Origin: JBPYFK01 sp051984675
Lineage (GTDB): Bacteria; Actinomycetota; Actinomycetes; Mycobacteriales; Pseudonocardiaceae
Assembly: GCA_051984675.1 (NCBI GenBank)
Contig: JBPYFK010000114.1
Span: 1-49,803, forward strand
Length of the DNA: 49,803 nucleotides
Direction: 5' to 3'
Part shown: piece after piece, positions 46,923 through 49,803 of the stretch
Numbering within the stretch: position 1 is the first letter of the stretch
Layout of the letters: every line of letters starts with the position of its first letter
Notes under the pieces: model-generated
Database searches by the model: none
What the model saw: only the letters and a program-made list of their open reading frames with translations
Told to the model about the DNA's origin: nothing
Translations under genes and position numbers: made by a program

Positions 46923-47294
46923 ATGGCTGAGCTGACCACCATCCAGATCGACTACCTCGCCGGCCAGCGACTCGGCAGGCTCGCAACGGCGGGGGCAGAC
47001 CACAAGCCGCACGTCGTGCCGACCTCGTTCCGGTACAACGCCGAGTTGGGCACGCTGGACATCGGCGGGATGCACGTCTCGACGACGAAGAAGTACCGCG
47101 ACGTGCAGGCCAACGGCTACGCCGCACTGGTCGTCGACGACATCGTGTCGACCAAGCCATGGACGGTGCGCATGCTGGAGATCCGTGGACCGGCCGAGGT
47201 TGTCGCCGACGGTGGCGCCGCGCTTGGCCCCGGCTTCGGCCCGTCCTTCATCCGCATCCATCCGGAGAAAATCAACAGCTTCGGAATCGACTGA
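46923..47294 (+). CDS. PPOX class F420-dependent enzyme family protein
   Basis: A 123-residue split-beta-barrel flavin/F420-binding protein. AELTTIQIDYLAGQRLGRLATAGADHKPHVVPTSFRYNAELGTLDIGG is the family core, and STTKKYRDVQANGYAALVVDD provides the phosphate-contacting Lys residues. It ends IRIHPEKINSFGI, as in the family. It is likely to be an F420- or FMN-linked oxidoreductase, with unknown substrate. The ATG at MAELTT is chosen. A longer frame from 46890 would run through the promoter palindrome. GAGGAC lies very near the ATG. Confidence 0.87.
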   Translation: MAELTTIQIDYLAGQRLGRLATAGADHKPHVVPTSFRYNAELGTLDIGGMHVSTTKKYRDVQANGYAALVVDDIVSTKPWTVRMLEIRGPAEVVADGGAALGPGFGPSFIRIHPEKINSFGID

Positions 47295-47339
47295 TCACGT
47301 CGAGTGGTGTGTTCAACTCACGTTGAGTGGTTAGTTCGA

Positions 47340-47373
47340 CGTCGAGTGGCTGACCGTGGTCAGCCACTCGACG
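47340..47373. terminator. Perfect 16-bp hairpin between convergent genes
   Basis: CGTCGAGTGGCTGACC and its exact complement enclose a two-base GT turn (in practice a four-base loop). It lies between the PPOX stop and the convergent nudC stop. Outside it, further half-copies of GTCGAGTGG (47299, 47322 as GTTGAGTGG) and CCACTCGAG (47383) extend a partial second stem. It is probably a bidirectional terminator. Confidence 0.8.
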
Positions 47374-47397
47374 CGCAACCAACCACTCGAGCGCGAA

Positions 47398-48294
47398 CTA
47401 CACGTCCCCGGCGAGCCAGCGGTCGATCAGGTAGCGAGAAATCGACAGGTGCGGCGGTATCGCGCGCAACCGACTGCCCTCGATCGGCGGAATGTCGCCG
47501 TCGATCCAGTCGCGCGCCTGGCGCACCTCGTCGCGGGTGAACCAGCCCGCCTCCGCCATCTCGACCGGGTCGAGGGTGATCGCCGCGTCGCCGTCGAGGC
47601 GGGCGACGAAGCCGACCATCAGCGAGGACGGGAACGGCCAAGGCTGTGAAGCGAGATAGGTGATGTCGCGCACGGCGACGCCGACCTCCTCGTGCACCTC
47701 GCGCGCCACTGCCGCCTCGAGCGACTCCCCCGGCTCGACGAAACCGGCGAGGGTGGAGAAGCGTCCCTCGGCCCACTGGTGCCCACGGCCGAGCAGCGCC
47801 CGCTCGCCGTCGTCGTGCACAAGCATGATCACTGCCGGATCGGTCCGTGGAAAGTGCTGACTGCCGTCCTGCACGCAGGTGCGCGTCCAGCCGGCCTCCG
47901 TCTCGACCGTCTCCGCTCCGCAGCGCGGGCAGTGCGTGTGCCGCTGATGCCACTGCTCGAGCGCCACGGCGCTCACCACGAGGCTCGCGTCGAGGTCGTC
48001 GGCGTGCGCGCCGAAATCGCGCAGCGTCTCCCAGTGGTCGCCGTCGGGCTCGGCTGTCACGGCGAAGTACGGCACGTCGCCGACGAGCCCGAGGAACCGG
48101 CGTGGGCCGTCGGGCACGCTGGCCGCGTCACGGTGCGCCAGGTGGCCGTCGGCGGCGACGGGCGTGGCCGACTTCGGGCTCACCAGCACGACTCGCGCCC
48201 GCGCCCATGCCTGCGCAAGCCACGCCGCGTCGGAGCGGCGCTGCCCCGCATGGTCGTAGTGCCCGTGCGAGAGCGGAGGTCCGGACAACGCCAC
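47398..48294 (-). CDS. nudC: NAD(+) diphosphatase NudC (Nudix)
   Basis: A 298-residue Nudix hydrolase that cleaves NADH to NMNH and AMP and can remove NAD caps from RNA. The zinc region reads HCPRCGAETVETEAGWTRTC. The Nudix box is GFVEPGESLEAAVAREVHEEVGV, and the NudC-specific SQPWPFPSSLMVGF follows it. The N-terminal domain is divergent. The start GTG overlaps the stop of the upstream M16-like gene by one base (TAGTG), indicating coupling. In mycobacteria the equivalent lies next to the mycoredoxin-uvrD2 block. Confidence 0.94.
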   Translation of the reverse strand: MALSGPPLSHGHYDHAGQRRSDAAWLAQAWARARVVLVSPKSATPVAADGHLAHRDAASVPDGPRRFLGLVGDVPYFAVTAEPDGDHWETLRDFGAHADDLDASLVVSAVALEQWHQRHTHCPRCGAETVETEAGWTRTCVQDGSQHFPRTDPAVIMLVHDDGERALLGRGHQWAEGRFSTLAGFVEPGESLEAAVAREVHEEVGVAVRDITYLASQPWPFPSSLMVGFVARLDGDAAITLDPVEMAEAGWFTRDEVRQARDWIDGDIPPIEGSRLRAIPPHLSISRYLIDRWLAGDV

Positions 48295-49607
48295 TAACTC
48301 TCGACCGGCACCAGCGCGGCGAGCGGGCCCGTGATCGCGCCGGCATCTCCGACGAGCACCGTCGTGAAGCCCGCCGGCCCGAAAAAGCCCGCTGCAGCGG
48401 CGCTGACGTCATCGACGGTCGCCCGCCGCAGCAGCTCGGGAAAACCGGTGATCCACTCCAGTCCGAGCCCGAACGGGAACAGCCCGGACAACGTGGACGC
48501 GAGTCCCGCCTGCGTCGACGTGGAGAGGGCGAGCGTGCCGATCGCGTATTGCTGCACGGCTTCGACCTCTGCCGCGGTAACCGGCAACGCGGCGATGCGA
48601 CCGAGTTCGTAGAGCGTCTCGAGCATGGCCGGCGCCGTCACCTCGCTCTGCACCTCCATGCTCAGCGTCAGCGCAGAGCCGAGCACGTGATGTTCGACGC
48701 GGCTGTGCGGGCCGTAGGTGTAGCCCTTGTCCTCGCGTAGATTCTCCGTCCATCGTGAGGTGAAGTAGCCGCCGAAGATCAGGTTGCCCAGGTGCAGTGC
48801 GGCATACCCAGGGTCGGTGCGGCTCAGTGCGAGCCGGCCCATCCGCAGCGTCGACTGCACCGACCCCGGCCGGTCGATCACCTGCACCGGGCCGGCCGGC
48901 GGCGTCGGCAGGCCGGGGACCCTGCTGTTGCGGGCGGCGCCTGTCCAGCCGGCCAGTGCGGTCGACGCATGCGCGACCATCCGTCCCGGCGCGAGATCAC
49001 CGACAAGGACGAGAACGGCGCCATTGGGACGGACGAGCGCGCGGTGCAAGGCACGCAGCTGCGCGGGCGTCACCGCCGCGACGTCATCGGGCTGGGCGAG
49101 ATCGCGTGCGTACGGATGCTCGCCGAACATCCGGATCGCGAGCGCCTCGTTGGCGACGACCCCGGGGCGGGCGCGCGCCATAGTGAGCTTCTCGGCCAGC
49201 CGGATTCGCTCGGTGGCCACGTCGGGCGAGGCATAGGTGGGCTCGACGACCACGGACGCGACGATCTCGAGGAGCCGGCGCAGGTTGGTGGCCAGAACAT
49301 TGCCGGTGAGGACGAACCGGTCGGCGTCCACGCTGGCCGACAGGTCACCGCCCAGCGCCTGGATGCGCGCCGCGAGAGCGGCACGGTCGAGACCGGCCGC
49401 CCCGGTGAGGATCGTCTCGCTCAACAGGCCGGCCCGGGCCGGATGCGCCGGATTGGCGGAGAGGAACGGCACCCGCAGTCGCAGCTCCACAAGGGGCACG
49501 CCGGGTTTGCGGACAGCGACGACGGTGAGCCCGCCGTCCAGCACGGCCGTCGTGCTGCGCAGCTTGCGCGCCGCCCGCGGCTCGGTCAGTGCGGGAACGC
49601 TGGTCAC
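48294..49607 (-). CDS. M16 family peptidase-like protein lacking the catalytic motif
   Basis: A 437-residue pitrilysin/M16 family protein. It keeps the fold markers (VTPAQLRALHRALVRPNGAVLVLVGDL, IDRPGSVQSTLRMGRLAL, TYGPHSRVEHH and LEWITGFPELLRRATVDDV). The HxxEH zinc motif expected near residue 60 is absent: the region reads ANPAHPARAGLLSETILTGAAG. It is therefore likely the non-catalytic partner of a two-subunit M16 protease. It overlaps the upstream M16 gene by 4 bases and nudC by 1 base, so the three may form one operon. Confidence 0.9.
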   Translation of the reverse strand: MTSVPALTEPRAARKLRSTTAVLDGGLTVVAVRKPGVPLVELRLRVPFLSANPAHPARAGLLSETILTGAAGLDRAALAARIQALGGDLSASVDADRFVLTGNVLATNLRRLLEIVASVVVEPTYASPDVATERIRLAEKLTMARARPGVVANEALAIRMFGEHPYARDLAQPDDVAAVTPAQLRALHRALVRPNGAVLVLVGDLAPGRMVAHASTALAGWTGAARNSRVPGLPTPPAGPVQVIDRPGSVQSTLRMGRLALSRTDPGYAALHLGNLIFGGYFTSRWTENLREDKGYTYGPHSRVEHHVLGSALTLSMEVQSEVTAPAMLETLYELGRIAALPVTAAEVEAVQQYAIGTLALSTSTQAGLASTLSGLFPFGLGLEWITGFPELLRRATVDDVSAAAAGFFGPAGFTTVLVGDAGAITGPLAALVPVES

Positions 49608-49803
49608 TCGGCACCTCCCGCGACGAGCTCGAGAATCGCGCGGCTGTCGGGCCGCAGGTTTGCGGCCGCGGCGCGGACGTCGGCCGCACCGATCGCGCCG
49701 AGTCGCGCGGGCAGTTCGGCGATGAGTTCGGCTCGGCCGTGCAGCAGTTCGAACTTGGCGAACTCGAGCGTGCGCGAGAGCACTGCGTCGAGCTCGCGCA
49801 GCA
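49604..49803 (-). CDS. M16 family peptidase, C-terminal end only (cut by window edge)
   Basis: The last 65 residues of a minus-strand gene that continues beyond the window. It reads LRELDAVLSRTLEFAKFELLHGRAE and RLGAIGAADVRAAAANLRPDSRAILELVAGGAE, matching the C-terminus of M16 peptidases. Its TGA overlaps the GTG of the next M16 gene by four bases. By analogy with paired M16 genes it should be the catalytic, HxxEH-bearing subunit. That part is outside the window. Confidence 0.75.
   Translation of the reverse strand, partial: LRELDAVLSRTLEFAKFELLHGRAELIAELPARLGAIGAADVRAAAANLRPDSRAILELVAGGAE

Noticed and set aside
1..49803. CRISPR arrays, insertion sequences, prophage genes, rRNA and replication origin
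   Set aside because: No regularly spaced repeats, transposase or integrase signatures, rRNA sequences or DnaA-box clusters were seen on reading through.

Overview
The window is a high-GC actinobacterial chromosome segment, most likely from Pseudonocardiaceae (Saccharopolyspora/Amycolatopsis-like). The case rests on WhiB7, a CGYC mycoredoxin, UvrD2, F420-type PPOX proteins, wax ester synthase, many GTG starts and a tmRNA tag reading ADKSQREFALAA. The genus is inference. From 30.5 to 48.3 kb the gene order follows the mycobacterial block Rv3193c-Rv3199c as I remember it: UPF0182, Lon-like PDZ protease, zinc-protease-like protein, ABC1 kinase, whiB7, uvrD2, mycoredoxin, nudC. A LuxR-type ATPase regulator and a methyltransferase are inserted before whiB7.

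0-10 kb: tRNA-Ala, a phenylacetate-CoA ligase remnant, type II NADH dehydrogenase coupled to a DUF6158 protein, a GNAT acetyltransferase, a DUF885 peptidase-like protein, a HIT protein, a wax ester synthase/DGAT, a small membrane protein, and a coupled pair made of a DUF4239 membrane protein and a Pro/Thr-repeat surface protein. 9.6-10.3 kb is a gene-free, AT-richer gap.

10.3-14.4 kb: the most notable system. Two tandem Family 2B encapsulin shell proteins, each with an inserted cyclic-nucleotide-binding-like domain, are followed by a polyprenyl synthase of the kind known as encapsulin cargo. A strong hairpin separates the two shell genes and could set their ratio. The likely product is a two-component protein nanocompartment enclosing an isoprenyl diphosphate synthase.

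14.4-20.2 kb: a glycosylation/envelope island (DUF2064 protein, GT2, polytopic membrane protein, OmpR-type regulator with its kinase, and an NAD-dependent epimerase with a Cys-containing insert). Then come a TetR regulator, a histidine phosphatase and a cobalamin riboswitch driving the cobalt transporter genes cbtB-cbtA. 23.1-30.4 kb is an information-processing and division block: ssrA, an EamA transporter, a methyltransferase, smpB, ftsX, ftsE, prfB, a PadR regulator, a small Cys protein, and two identical initiator tRNA genes within a 104-bp duplication.

30.5-49.8 kb: the conserved block above. whiB7 has a full antibiotic-attenuation leader: an AT-rich box 3 bp from the -35, an upstream ORF with a strong ribosome binding site, and a terminator hairpin. 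The mycoredoxin gene has a perfect SigR/SigH-type promoter (GGAAT-N18-GTT). The window ends in a coupled pair of M16 peptidase-like genes, the upstream one cut by the window edge.
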